From Kumtagia sp052180275 (lineage in GTDB: Bacteria > Pseudomonadota > Alphaproteobacteria > Rhizobiales > Rhizobiaceae), in the NCBI RefSeq assembly GCF_052180275.1, contig NZ_CP197465.1, positions 3,472,001 to 3,536,000 of the forward strand: a DNA stretch of 64,000 nucleotides. The letters run 5' to 3'. The translations under genes were made by a program, and so were the position numbers. This document shows, one piece after another, positions 28,364-39,618 of the stretch. The notes below the pieces were generated by a model. It saw only the letters and a program-made list of their open reading frames with translations. It did not search any database and was not told where the DNA came from. Positions within the stretch are counted from its first letter, which is position 1, and each line of letters starts with the position of its first letter.

Positions 28364-29098
28364 ATGGAGAAGACCTTCAGGATACTCTGCGCCGGGCAAG
28401 GTATCCACTTCGCCGCCACCACCTTGCTCTGGTCAAAGGCGGCGCTGGAATGCGAGCCTCCCGTAAATCTCGACGGCGAGGTCAGCATGAGCGGCTCCAT
28501 TGGCGCCAACACCTATGTGCGCGCCGGGGGCAACCTTGGCGGCGTCCGGTCGATCGGCCGCTATTGTTCCATTGCAAACGGCGTGGTGATCGGCGGCGGC
28601 GAGCACCCGACCGACTGGATGTCGACGCATCCGTTCCAGTACGGAGGCGCCGCCGTGTCGCGGAAATGGTCCAGGAAGCCGGACCACGTCTATCTCAAGC
28701 CGCCGCGCGGCGCGGCCCAGGTGGTGATCGGCAACGATGTCTGGATCGGGACCAACGCCGTCATCGCCCGAGGCGTCACGATCGGCGACGGCGCGATCAT
28801 CGGCGCGGGGGCGGTCGTGACCAAGGACGTTCCCGCCTATGCAGTGGCGGTCGGCGTGCCGGCCAAGGTCATCCGCTACCGGTTCGACGCCTCGACCATT
28901 GCCCGCATGCAGCGCGTGAAGTGGTGGGACTATACCGCCGACAGCCTGCTGGGCGTCCGCTTCAACGACGCTGCGCGGGCGCTGGACGACGTCGAGAAAC
29001 GCATTGCCGCCGGCACGCTGGAGCCGATACCGGCCACGGTGATCCGTATCACCGGTGCGGGGACGTGCGAGGTAAAGCAGCGCAGCCGGCTTTGGTGA
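28364..29098 (+). CDS. CatB-related O-acetyltransferase (left-handed beta-helix)
   Basis: 244 residues from ATG 28364, six bases after a GGGGGGCTGAGG stretch; an upstream start would lie inside the clpX terminator. Hexapeptide repeats fill the core: IGRYCSIANGVVIGGGEHP, then VVIGNDVWIGTNAVIARGVTIGDGA, IIGAGAVVTKDVPAYAVAVG and VPAKVIRYRF. DWMSTHPF is the usual CatB/virginiamycin-acetyltransferase loop. The C-terminal 70 residues are helical. The likely acceptor is a sugar, as in polysaccharide decoration; drug acetylation is not implied. Confidence 0.88.
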   Translation: MEKTFRILCAGQGIHFAATTLLWSKAALECEPPVNLDGEVSMSGSIGANTYVRAGGNLGGVRSIGRYCSIANGVVIGGGEHPTDWMSTHPFQYGGAAVSRKWSRKPDHVYLKPPRGAAQVVIGNDVWIGTNAVIARGVTIGDGAIIGAGAVVTKDVPAYAVAVGVPAKVIRYRFDASTIARMQRVKWWDYTADSLLGVRFNDAARALDDVEKRIAAGTLEPIPATVIRITGAGTCEVKQRSRLW

Positions 29099-29374
29099 GC
29101 AAGCCGGCGGGACTTCTCTCCCGTAGCAGCGGATGTTGGTTTCCCTGAAAATACCTTTCCTCGGACGCGCGGGCGAGGCGCGGGTTAGCGGCTTGAGACA
29201 TCTGCATAATCTAAAATGTGACTGTTGCAGCATAAATTTGTGCAACTGTCCAATTTTCGCCGTAAACCCGGCAATTTCTGGTCGCCTGAAACTTCATGGG
29301 TGCCGGACTTCGCGGACGCGGGCGGCGTAGGCCGAAGCGACTGTAATCCGGACCGGCAGGCCGGAGGAAAATGC

Positions 29375-30838
29375 ATGCCGACCGTCAACCAGATCGCCGA
29401 CTCCGATGTGCTCGGGCTCGGCGGCATGTTGAGCTTTCAACTCACCCAGGCCGCCCAGAAAGAAGCGGGCAGCGACATATTGTTCAAGACCGCGACCGGC
29501 TTCGTCTGGGGCCGCGCCGATGCCGCCGGCTCGCCGGGCGCTTTCGACATTCGGCCGGGCGGCATCGTTGTCAAGGGAACCGGCATCACCTACGGCGCCG
29601 ACGGGCTGCCGAACGGCGGAACGATAACCAGCGTCGGCGTCATCCTCGACGGGACGGCCCAGGGCAATGTCGTCACCTCTTCGTCGCTGTTCGACATCAC
29701 CGGCCTTGCCATTGATGGCGTGACCTTCCGCAATTCGTTCATCACAGCTTTCCAGACCGGCAATTCCGTGCCGATCGAGAATATCTTCTTCGTGCTGCCC
29801 TGGACCTACAATGGCAGCGCCGACGGCGACTTCTTCCACGGCAAGAACCTGGCCGATACCATTTTCGGCAATGACGGCAACGACGAACTGTTCGGCGCGG
29901 GCGGCAACAACAAGCTGTTCGGCGGCGCCGGCGACGATTTCCTGCGCGGCGGCGGCCCGGGCGCCGATTATCTCAGCGGCGGCACCGGCATCGATGTCGC
30001 GGATTATTCGGATTCGGGAACAGGCGTCACCGTCAGCCTGACCGATCCGACGCTCAACACCGGGAACGCTGCCGGCGACACCTACAATTCGATCGAGAAT
30101 TTGCGCGGCTCTACCTTGAACGACACGCTCCATGGCAATGCCGGGGCGAACAGAATCGACGGCAACCTCGGATCCGACACGCTCCGGGGGCTTGCCGGAA
30201 GCGACAGCCTCGCCGGCCGCTCTGGCGACGACGTTCTGATCGGCGGGACGGGCGCCGACGAACTCGACGGCAGCGACGGCAATGACACCGCCTCTTATGC
30301 CGAAGCGACCGCGGGCGTGGTCGCAAGCCTTGCCAACCCGTCCATCAACACAGGCGAGGCCGCGGGCGACACCTATATCCAGGTCGAGGACCTGACCGGC
30401 AGCGGTTTTGCCGATCGGCTTTTCGGCAATAATTCCGTCAACGCCATCGCCGGAGGCGGGGGCAACGACATCATCAAGGGGTATGGCGGCAAGGATTTTT
30501 TGAGCGGTGGCGCCGGTCAGGACGTCTTCGTTTTCAACTCGAAGCTGAACGCCACGACCAATGTCGATGCCGTCACCGACTACAACGTCGCCGCCGACAC
30601 GGTGCAACTCGACAAGGTGGTCTTCACGGCGCTGACGACGCTCGGCACGCTGGCGGCTTCGGCCTTCAAGAACATGGACGCCGCACCGATCGATGCCAGC
30701 GACCGCATCATCTACAAGCAGAGCACCGGCAACCTCTATTACGACGCCGACGGATCGGGCACGGGTTTCGCGGCGATAAAATTCGCGACGATCACCAACA
30801 ACGCGATTCTCACCAATGCGGATTTCGTGGTGATCTGA
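29375..30838 (+). CDS. RTX-type calcium-binding repeat protein
   Basis: 487 residues from ATG 29375, after GGAGGAAA. The N-terminal 170 residues are a beta-rich region without signal peptide (VNQIADSDVLGLGGMLSFQL). RTX nonapeptides follow in three clusters: GNDGNDELFGAGGNNKLFGG, GNLGSDTLRGLAGSDSLAG and GGGGNDIIKGYGGKDFLSGG. The C-terminus (DVFVFNSKLNATTNVDAVTDY, ending ADFVVI) is the M10-type end found in proteins secreted by type I systems, so export without a signal peptide is expected. No type I secretion genes are adjacent. Function unknown; adhesin or matrix protein is possible. Confidence 0.85.
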   Translation: MPTVNQIADSDVLGLGGMLSFQLTQAAQKEAGSDILFKTATGFVWGRADAAGSPGAFDIRPGGIVVKGTGITYGADGLPNGGTITSVGVILDGTAQGNVVTSSSLFDITGLAIDGVTFRNSFITAFQTGNSVPIENIFFVLPWTYNGSADGDFFHGKNLADTIFGNDGNDELFGAGGNNKLFGGAGDDFLRGGGPGADYLSGGTGIDVADYSDSGTGVTVSLTDPTLNTGNAAGDTYNSIENLRGSTLNDTLHGNAGANRIDGNLGSDTLRGLAGSDSLAGRSGDDVLIGGTGADELDGSDGNDTASYAEATAGVVASLANPSINTGEAAGDTYIQVEDLTGSGFADRLFGNNSVNAIAGGGGNDIIKGYGGKDFLSGGAGQDVFVFNSKLNATTNVDAVTDYNVAADTVQLDKVVFTALTTLGTLAASAFKNMDAAPIDASDRIIYKQSTGNLYYDADGSGTGFAAIKFATITNNAILTNADFVVI

Positions 30839-30975
30839 GATCGAGGCGAGGCAGACCTGCAACGGGCGGGGTTTTGGGCTTTTGGCGCTCCGTACCTTGG
30901 GCACGTTGCACGATCCAGACCGCCACAAGTTTCGGTTCGGCCTGACCTGAAGCCGCAGGCCTTGACCGGCCGGCG

Positions 30976-32289
30976 CTACGCCGACGTGATGTGGCTGTGG
31001 CCGAAGAACATCGGGTAACGGCAGAGTTCGCGCACCAGCCGGTGCGAGCCGCGCTCGAATACGAACAGGTTCTCCCAGTGGCCGGTGACGGCGTAGTGCA
31101 CGCCGTCGGGCAGCAGTGTGATGCCGCAGGGATAGCGCATGCCGAAGATGCGCGTGTCGACGCGATCGACGATCGCGCCCGTCGCGCCGTCGAAGATCAT
31201 CAGTTGGTGCGTGGTGGGGTAGCTTGCCAGCACCTGGTCGTGGCGCTCGTCGTAGCGGATGGAGAGCCCGTGGCGCATAAGCCTGTTGGCGGTGCGGTCG
31301 CCCATCTTGCCGATCGTCTTGCGCGAGGCGTCGTATTTCAGCGTCGCCACTGGCATGTAGTTCTGACCGGGTTCGGTCGTCATGTCGGCCTCGTAGGCGA
31401 CGTTATCTTCGGCGTGGATGCGCGCATCCTCCCGGTCGCTGCCGTAAAGCGCCTGGATCGCGAAGATGCGGTCGAGGTTTCCGGCGGCTAGATGGCGCAG
31501 TTCGACCTTGCCGCGACCGGTCTTGCGCTTGTCGACCAGCTTTCCGCTCGACAGTTCGACGACGGTGATCGATGCCTCGACGACGGTGCGCGGCACGGTA
31601 TGGGCGCCGGTCTTGGCCGAAACCGTCGATCCATAGTTGGCCGCGACGATGTATTTGCCGTCGGACGTCAGCCTTATATCGTGCGGGTCGATGCCGTGGG
31701 TCGAGTAGCTGTCGGCGATCTTCAGCGTCTTGGGGTCGCGGATGGTCAGGCGGCCGTAATGCGCCTCCGGCTTGCCCTGGTAGACGGCGGTGGGCGCGCG
31801 CTCGGACATGACGACCGTTTTGCCGCCGTCGATGAAGACGGCGTGGCCGCCGCCGTTCCAGCCTTCCGAGAAGGACGGGGCAAGGGCCGCCATCTCCAGC
31901 GTGTCGGGGTCGAAGGCGGTATGGTTGCGGCCGTCCATCGAACATAAGACGCCGATCGAGCGGTCAGGGGCGACCTCGACGTCGTGGGCGGCGACCGGCA
32001 GCAGCGTCTGCCGTATCGAGCCGTCGAAGCCGATGCGCGTCAGCATTTTCTGCAGGCCGTTCGTGTCGGGAAGGTCTCGGTTGAAGCGCCGGTTGCCCGA
32101 TACGGGCTTGCCATTGGCGAAGGCGTGGTCCGGGTAATAGCCCGGCACATAGACGGCGACGTTCTTGAGCTTACGCGGGACGGCGCCCGGCTTTCGCGCT
32201 TCGGGAGGCGCGGCCGGCGCCGCCGGCGTCGCCGCGGCGAGACCAAGCAGCGCGCCGCCGGTCAGCAGTCCACGTCGGTCGATCTTCAC
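30976..32289 (-). CDS. DUF1513 domain-containing, Tat-exported beta-propeller-like protein
   Basis: 437 residues. The N-terminal IDRRGLLTGGALLGLAAATP has the twin Arg and hydrophobic stretch of a Tat signal. The remainder is a series of four-stranded blade-like units with YVPGYYPDHAFANG, HGIDPHDIRLTSDGKYIVAANYG and FGMRYPCGITLLPDGVHYAVTG, as in DUF1513 proteins, and it ends PMFFGHSHITSA. The family is periplasmic with unproven function, often near iron or haem-related genes; none is seen here. It stands alone, convergent with the RTX gene. Confidence 0.8.
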   Translation of the reverse strand: MKIDRRGLLTGGALLGLAAATPAAPAAPPEARKPGAVPRKLKNVAVYVPGYYPDHAFANGKPVSGNRRFNRDLPDTNGLQKMLTRIGFDGSIRQTLLPVAAHDVEVAPDRSIGVLCSMDGRNHTAFDPDTLEMAALAPSFSEGWNGGGHAVFIDGGKTVVMSERAPTAVYQGKPEAHYGRLTIRDPKTLKIADSYSTHGIDPHDIRLTSDGKYIVAANYGSTVSAKTGAHTVPRTVVEASITVVELSSGKLVDKRKTGRGKVELRHLAAGNLDRIFAIQALYGSDREDARIHAEDNVAYEADMTTEPGQNYMPVATLKYDASRKTIGKMGDRTANRLMRHGLSIRYDERHDQVLASYPTTHQLMIFDGATGAIVDRVDTRIFGMRYPCGITLLPDGVHYAVTGHWENLFVFERGSHRLVRELCRYPMFFGHSHITSA

Positions 32290-32628
32290 AGGACGGCGGT
32301 TTCGGCACGAGGAGCGCAGCGCTCGACACAGGACTCAACACGGGAAAGGAACATGCTCTTCGAACTCTGCACTGCCACCCTCTAAGCACCGGAGTGTCGC
32401 GGAAGATGCGGTTGCGATCAAGCCGAAAGCTTGTAGGCTTGGGCCGGCGATGACGGCTGCATACACGCCCTTGATCTTTGGTCGGCGCAACGCCAACTAT
32501 CACGGTGAAGTCAGGGGCTTCCTTCCGTGCTAACAGGGCCGCACCATTCGGCAATAGGCGGAGAGGCTTGTGCCCGCTAGTATGAGATTCGCGGTTGGCT
32601 GACGCGGCCGCGGAAGAAAGGTTTTAAA
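32290..32628. other. Intergenic region between the DUF1513 gene and lon
   Basis: 339 bp holding the divergent promoters. I see no gene. CTTGAT at 32470 followed after about 17 bases by CCAACTAT is a weak RpoH-like candidate for lon. The lon start has GAAAGG ten bases ahead. Confidence 0.4.
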
Positions 32629-35037
<2,409 letters not shown>

Positions 35038-35063
35038 TTCTTGGTGGAATGCGCGACTATCGG

Positions 35064-35090
35064 AAAGCCGGGCCTTGCGCCCGGCTTTTT
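35064..35090 (+). terminator. Rho-independent terminator of lon
   Basis: Stem GCCGGGC/GCCCGGC with a 5-nt loop, extended by AAA/TTT, then five T; 26 bases after the lon stop. Confidence 0.85.
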
Positions 35091-35234
35091 CATGTGACAA
35101 ACGGCGGAACTCCGGGATTTCTGCCGCGTTGGCGTGGCGCCCCGGCAGGGAGACTTGGAACAAGAAACTCCGATAAGGTCCGTTATCCGGCGGTTGCATC
35201 CCTGGTCCCGGATTTCTCATGGAAGGAACTATTG

Positions 35235-35507
35235 ATGAACAAGAACGAACTGGTTTCCGCGGTTGCAGAGTCGGCCAAGCTTTCCAAGACCGACGCTCAG
35301 TCCGCGGTCGAGGCAGTGTTCTCGGTGATCACCGGGGAGTTGAAGTCCGGCGGCGACGTGCGGCTGGTCGGTTTTGGTAATTTCAGCGTTTCCAAGCGTG
35401 CCGCTTCGACCGGCCGCAACCCGCAGACCGGCGCGGAAGTGCAGATCCCGGCGCGTACCGTGCCGAAGTTCACCGCCGGCAAGGGTCTCAAGGACGCCGT
35501 CAACTGA
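35235..35507 (+). CDS. hupB: DNA-binding protein HU
   Basis: 90 residues. Histone-like nucleoid protein that bends DNA as a dimer. MNKNELVSAVAESAKLSKTD opens the helical body; VGFGNFSVSKRAASTGRNPQ leads into the DNA-binding arm with GRNPQTGAEVQIPA and the Pro-containing tip. GGAAGGAAC lies just before the start. It sits after lon, as in many proteobacteria, with its own terminators on each side. Confidence 0.97.
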   Translation: MNKNELVSAVAESAKLSKTDAQSAVEAVFSVITGELKSGGDVRLVGFGNFSVSKRAASTGRNPQTGAEVQIPARTVPKFTAGKGLKDAVN

Positions 35508-35565
35508 GCCTTTGAAACCATTCTCTCTCTGGAGCCGGACTTGGTCCGGTTCCGGAAATTGACAG

Positions 35566-35596
35566 CCCCGTCGTTTTCGGCGGGGTTTTGTTTTTT
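35566..35596 (+). terminator. Rho-independent terminator of hupB
   Basis: Stem CCCCGTCG/CGGCGGGG (one G-U pair) with loop TTTT, followed by TTTTGTTTTTT, about 58 bases after the stop. Confidence 0.85.
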
Positions 35597-36318
35597 GCGG
35601 CCATGAGCGAGGCCGGCGTGCCGCCGCCCGGCCAAGTCGCTGTCAAGCAACGTCATCCGCTCGATTTGTGACGATTCAGCAACAGTTTCTCAAGAAGGAT
35701 TGCGGTAGAAAAGGGCAGGGCAAAATTGCCCACTTCCCGCCATAAACCCGGAGCACCCGGAAGAGGTCTTGCGGCGGGGCCCGGGACGACCCGTAGCCGC
35801 CGGCACTGCGGCCAGGAAAAGAATGCGCGGTTTTGTACCTTTCAAGTCCTGCCTCGGCGATGGCGCGGTAAGCGCGATGCGACTGGGTCAGTCGATTCGT
35901 AATGGCACAAGCCTGAAACACCCGGTAGCCGGCAAGGCTTGCCTGAGGATTGCAGCCGATACGCATGGCACGAGGGGCGGTCGCCCCACTTTGGTCGAAT
36001 TGGACCGGCATTGTCGGGTGGTCGACGGGTTCGGCTTGGACGTGATCCAGAGCCTTTCCAGTTTCGGCAGCCGTGTCTCGGGTGACCGGTACGATATTTC
36101 AGGGGACCGTGGAGTGCAGTCGGCGGCGTGCGGGCATCTTGCCCGTGCCGGGCGAGCTGTCGCGCGGTCCCTTTCGCGTCGCGGTGCGGCGCGCATGAGA
36201 GGAACAGGCATGGCGGGTGGCCGGCAGTTGCGGGTCGTCGGCCTTGGGAATGTCACGTCGGGGGTGAGCGCTTTTGTTTTCTCAAGGCCCGCCACCGGGA
36301 GTTCAGAAAAAGACTGCA
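35597..36318. other. Gene-free stretch before exoR
   Basis: About 720 bp with no frame that looks like a real protein: the long frames on both strands have no family-like segments and atypical composition. No tRNA signature was found. It may hold a long exoR leader, its promoter, or an unrecognised small RNA. A small hairpin GGGCAGGGCAAAATTGCCC lies near 35715. Confidence 0.4.
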
Positions 36319-37131
36319 ATGCGTAGTTCGTCAGTTGTGAAATCGGGTGTGATGACGGCGCTTCTGGCTGGGGCCATTCTGGCGGCCGGGCCGGCGCGCG
36401 CCTTCGACGAGCGCATTTTCGACGACAAGGGCGAGGTGAAAGCGCAGTCCAACCCGTGGGCGGTCTTCCAGTTCGGCTTCAGCGCCTACAAGAGCGGCCA
36501 CAAGGAGCAGGCTGTGGAGGCGTACCGCTACGCCGCCGAAAAGGGCCAGCTCGGCGCCACATGGAAGCTGGCGCGCATGTATGCCGAGGGCGACGGTGTC
36601 GACCGTAACGACTACGAGGCGTTCAAGTTCTTCAGCGAGATCGCCGATCAGGACGTCGAGCCCGGCAGCCCGGAGGAAAGTTACATGTCCGACGCGCTGG
36701 TGGCATTGGGCAGCTACTGGCAGAGCGGCATTCCCGGCAGCCCCGTCGAGGCCAATGCGGCCGCCGCCCAGCAATATTACATGCGGGCCGCCGCCAACTA
36801 CCGCAATCCGAACGCCCAGTTCGAGATGGGCAAGATGTTCCTCAAGGGCGACGGCGTGAAGAAGAGCGTCCAGCAGGCCGGCCGCTGGCTGCAGCTTGCC
36901 GCCGAGAAGGGCCATGCCGGCGCGCAGGCGACGCTTGGCAATCTGCTGTTCCAGAGCGGCAAGGTGGTGCGCGGGCTTGCGATGATGACCGCCGCGCTCG
37001 AACGCGCCCCGGCCTCGGACAAGGGCTGGATCCGCGGCATGCAGGAGGAAGCGTTCGCGCTCGCGCCCGAGTCCGACCGCCGCACGGCGATCGCCCTGGC
37101 GGAAGATTATCTGACCAAGGGCACGCAGTAG
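36319..37131 (+). CDS. exoR: ExoR-type periplasmic Sel1-repeat regulator of exopolysaccharide synthesis
   Basis: 270 residues. A signal peptide (MRSSSVVKSGVMTALLAG, cleavage after GPARA near 28) precedes Sel1-like repeats: FGFSAYKSGHKEQAVEAYRY, LARMYAEGDGVDRNDYEAFK, FEMGKMFLKGDGVKKSVQQA and GAQATLGNLLFQSGKVVRGL. These match the rhizobial ExoR pattern, including the AFDERIF-like N-terminus, GSPVEANAAAAQQYY and the final ESDRRTAIALAED. In Sinorhizobium, ExoR binds the sensor ExoS in the periplasm and holds down the ExoS-ChvI response (succinoglycan, flagella). A long gene-free stretch lies upstream. Confidence 0.9.
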   Translation: MRSSSVVKSGVMTALLAGAILAAGPARAFDERIFDDKGEVKAQSNPWAVFQFGFSAYKSGHKEQAVEAYRYAAEKGQLGATWKLARMYAEGDGVDRNDYEAFKFFSEIADQDVEPGSPEESYMSDALVALGSYWQSGIPGSPVEANAAAAQQYYMRAAANYRNPNAQFEMGKMFLKGDGVKKSVQQAGRWLQLAAEKGHAGAQATLGNLLFQSGKVVRGLAMMTAALERAPASDKGWIRGMQEEAFALAPESDRRTAIALAEDYLTKGTQ

Positions 37132-37150
37132 ATTTGCCGCGTTTTTTTGG

Positions 37151-37182
37151 TGCGTCCTTGGCAGGCAAACCTCAAGGACGCA
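37151..37182. repeat. Stem-loop between exoR and the convergent zntB-like gene
   Basis: Perfect 10-bp stem TGCGTCCTTG/CAAGGACGCA with a 12-nt loop. The T-run lies before the stem on the plus strand, so it is not a standard terminator for either gene. The arm shares TGCGTCCTT with the repeat at 12505. Confidence 0.55.
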
Positions 37183-37195
37183 GGGTCAATGCCCA

Positions 37196-38218
37196 CTACA
37201 TTCCGTCGCCCAGCCGCCGCACGAAATACAGCGTGCCGAACGCGACGCCAAGCGACAGCACCGTGACGACCCAGAAACCGGCGCCGTAGCCTACGAAGGG
37301 CAGGCCTCCGACATTCATGCCGAACAGGCCGGAGATGATGGTCATCGGCAAAAGCACGGCGGTCATCACCGACAAGATGTAGAGCAGCCGGTTCGACTGC
37401 GCCGACAGTTTTGCCATCAGCTCGTCCTGCAGCAGCCTTGCGCGCGCCTGCAACTGCTCGCTGTCATGGTGCACCATGAAGGCATGGTGCGAAAGGCGCG
37501 CCGTCATGTCGATCAGCGTTTCCGACAGGTCGTGCCGGTGCGCGTGGTCCAGATGTTTGAACAGGCCGGTTAGGCTGGCCATCTGCCGGTGGATCACCAC
37601 CAGCTTGCGCCGCACGTCGACCAGCGACTGCCGCTCATTGTGCCATGCGTCACAGACAATGCGATCCTCGATGCCGTCGAGCTGGTCGCCGATCTCGGCA
37701 AGCTCGGCACTGATGCGGTCGAGCGACTGGTTCATCACCGCCTCGATCAGGTCGGCCGGCGAGCGGAAGGCGCGCGACCGCTTGTCGATCACCGTCCGGA
37801 TGGCGTCGACCGAGCGCAGCGGCTGCTTTCGTGCGCCGATCAGCATCTTGGCGTCGAAAGCGAAGCGGAAATGTCCGCGTCCACGCGCTTCCTTCGAATA
37901 GTCGTGGCGCAGATCCGGCAGGTCGCCATAGAGCCAGGCATCCTCGAGGTCGATGTGGCAGTCGAACCCCGAACTCAGGAACGCTTCGCGCACCGGGTCG
38001 GGCAGGGCGCCCTCCGCGGCGATCTCGTTGCGGGCGCGGGCGTCGGTGATGTGATAGCTGCGCCACGACCAGCTGGACGCCGCCGGGTCCCTAGTCTGGA
38101 AACCGTTCGCGTCGAAATGATAGATGAAGAACAGCCCGTGCTCGTCCGGCGTAGCTTTTGCAAGCAGGTTTTCGCGCTGCTCGGCGGCAAGTTTTTCGGA
38201 TCGCGTGATGTCGTCCAT
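37196..38218 (-). CDS. zntB: CorA/ZntB family divalent-metal transporter
   Basis: 340 residues. A long cytoplasmic alpha/beta and helical domain is followed by two C-terminal transmembrane helices (LLYILSVMTAVLLPMTIISG and GFWVVTVLSLGVAFGTLYFV) with the FGMNVGG signature between them. The mid-region RHDLSETLIDMTARLSHH is the long helix of the funnel. ZntB proteins of this length move Zn2+ (or Mg2+), probably pentameric. The symbol is by family; the direction of transport is debated for the family. Single gene, convergent with exoR. Confidence 0.85.
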   Translation of the reverse strand: MDDITRSEKLAAEQRENLLAKATPDEHGLFFIYHFDANGFQTRDPAASSWSWRSYHITDARARNEIAAEGALPDPVREAFLSSGFDCHIDLEDAWLYGDLPDLRHDYSKEARGRGHFRFAFDAKMLIGARKQPLRSVDAIRTVIDKRSRAFRSPADLIEAVMNQSLDRISAELAEIGDQLDGIEDRIVCDAWHNERQSLVDVRRKLVVIHRQMASLTGLFKHLDHAHRHDLSETLIDMTARLSHHAFMVHHDSEQLQARARLLQDELMAKLSAQSNRLLYILSVMTAVLLPMTIISGLFGMNVGGLPFVGYGAGFWVVTVLSLGVAFGTLYFVRRLGDGM

Positions 38219-38318
38219 GGCACAGGTCCGTCGTCGTCGGTCAGATGTCTATAACACGACGCTCTCTATCACGCCGCACGCTTCGCATGCGTGACGAAGG
38301 AAGGGATTGCCAACAGCC

Positions 38319-38729
38319 TTATTCCTCGTCCACCGACCATTGAGAAATATCGTCAATTGGGCGGGGAAGACGGCCTTCAAGCCATTCCGCGACCGTATCG
38401 GGAGCCATTCGCTCTGTCGGACATTCGATTACCCAGCTCAGAAAGTCTCTCGGTCCGCCGTTCATATAGGGCGGCGGCGAAACCGGCCTGAACACTGTGG
38501 GCAACGGCTCGTCAAGGAAAAGATAGTTCAGCACGTGGCCAAATTCCTGGACGGCGTTCCAGGCGAGCGGATGATCGATATCGAGCGAAAACTTCACCCA
38601 CCACACGCCATTGTCGATGCCGGTGCCAAAGCCGCGCGACGGAGTGTCGTTGCGAGAAACCGCAGGCACGCGGGCCAAAAAATCCAGCAGCCGATGGAAG
38701 ATCGCATCATGCGTGTCGAAATCGGCCAT
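38319..38729 (-). CDS. Hypothetical protein coupled to the LOG gene
   Basis: 136 residues from ATG 38729, with AAGGTGG ahead; a GTG at 38744 overlapping the LOG stop (GTGA) would add five. The protein is Trp/Phe/Pro-rich: GVWWVKFSLDIDHPLAWNAV, HVLNYLFLDEPLPTVFRP, DFLSWVIECPT. No signal or membrane segment. The overlap with the LOG gene argues for one operon. No family recognised. Confidence 0.68.
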   Translation of the reverse strand: MADFDTHDAIFHRLLDFLARVPAVSRNDTPSRGFGTGIDNGVWWVKFSLDIDHPLAWNAVQEFGHVLNYLFLDEPLPTVFRPVSPPPYMNGGPRDFLSWVIECPTERMAPDTVAEWLEGRLPRPIDDISQWSVDEE

Positions 38730-38740
38730 GGCCACCACCT

Positions 38741-39352
38741 TCACATCTTGTCGATGACCGCCTCGTCCCCCTCCGTCGGCGTGCCGGTGTTGGCGGCTTC
38801 GACCAGAATTCCCGGCACGATCGCCTCCGCGCGGTCGATCACCAGCGGCTGCACGAGATGGCCGGTGTGGATAAAGCCCTCGACGCGCATATGGTCCATC
38901 AGCGCCAGCATCGGCTGCCAGAAACCGGCGATGTTGGCGAAGACGATCGGCTTACGGTGGTGGCCGAGCTGGCCCCAGGTCATGATCTCGACGATCTCCT
39001 CGACCGTGCCGATGCCGCCCGGCAGCGCCACAAAGGCGTCGGATTCCTGGAACATCCTGTGTTTGCGCTCATGCATGCTGTCGGTGACGACGATGTCGTC
39101 GAACTTGCCGAGGCTTGCTTCCGTCGCTTCCCGGTTGAGAAGGAAGCGCGGGATTATGCCGGTCACCTTGCCCCCGGCTCGGAGCGCGCCGTCGGCGACA
39201 GCACCCATGATCCCCTTGGTGCCGCCGCCATAGACAAGGCGCAGGCCTGCTTCGGCGATCGATCGCCCGAGCGTATGGCCGGCCTTCATGTAGATGTCGC
39301 TCCGGCCCGGCGACGAGCCGCAGTAGACGCAGACGGATCGAATCGTGTTCAT
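38741..39352 (-). CDS. LOG family (TIGR00730) Rossmann-fold protein
   Basis: 203 residues from ATG 39352. LOG proteins split cytokinin nucleotide monophosphates or AMP into the base and ribose 5-phosphate. The nucleotide motif PGGIGTVEE (111-119) and the catalytic region DSMHERKHRM (91-100) are intact, and GGGTKGIMGAVADGAL is canonical. In bacteria most members act on AMP-type nucleotides, and a plant-hormone role is known only for some. It is followed by an overlapping hypothetical gene. Confidence 0.92.
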   Translation of the reverse strand: MNTIRSVCVYCGSSPGRSDIYMKAGHTLGRSIAEAGLRLVYGGGTKGIMGAVADGALRAGGKVTGIIPRFLLNREATEASLGKFDDIVVTDSMHERKHRMFQESDAFVALPGGIGTVEEIVEIMTWGQLGHHRKPIVFANIAGFWQPMLALMDHMRVEGFIHTGHLVQPLVIDRAEAIVPGILVEAANTGTPTEGDEAVIDKM

Positions 39353-39618
39353 GCTGTGATTGGTTAGTGCGTCGGCCGTTCCGGTCAAGGGAAGAAAACG
39401 GGCATTTCCTTGTCGCTGCCGCCAAAACAGGCTAGACCGCGCTTAGGTGGCAAAAGGACCTTGTAGAAAAAGGCCATGCCCAGGGGAAATGGGGCGTTTG
39501 TCGCGGCGCGAGGCGAAGGGCCGGTCGTACGGTGGTACGCAGCCCCAGGATGCCGCGGGACAGCCTTGTCAAGCCCGGCGTCGCCTGTATCGGAAGTTCG
39601 CTAAGGGGCAAACGGAAT

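Noticed and set aside
29221..29245. GTTGCA...TGCAAC-like symmetry upstream of the RTX gene
   Set aside because: Only about five to six bases match on each side with an asymmetric spacer; too weak to call an operator.
29294..30928. A 544-codon minus-strand frame opposite the RTX gene
   Set aside because: Antisense of the repeated GGxGxD codons gives an open frame automatically; no start signal and no recognisable protein.
35769..36326. A 185-residue plus-strand frame ahead of exoR, and a 143-residue frame opposite
   Set aside because: Both lack family-like segments, hydrophobic pattern and Shine-Dalgarno sites, and the plus-strand frame overlaps the exoR start. They look like GC-rich chance frames.
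37151..37182. Stem-loop as a terminator of exoR
   Set aside because: The T-run lies before the stem, not after it, on the exoR strand, and the minus strand has an A-run after it. It is more like a short repeat unit.
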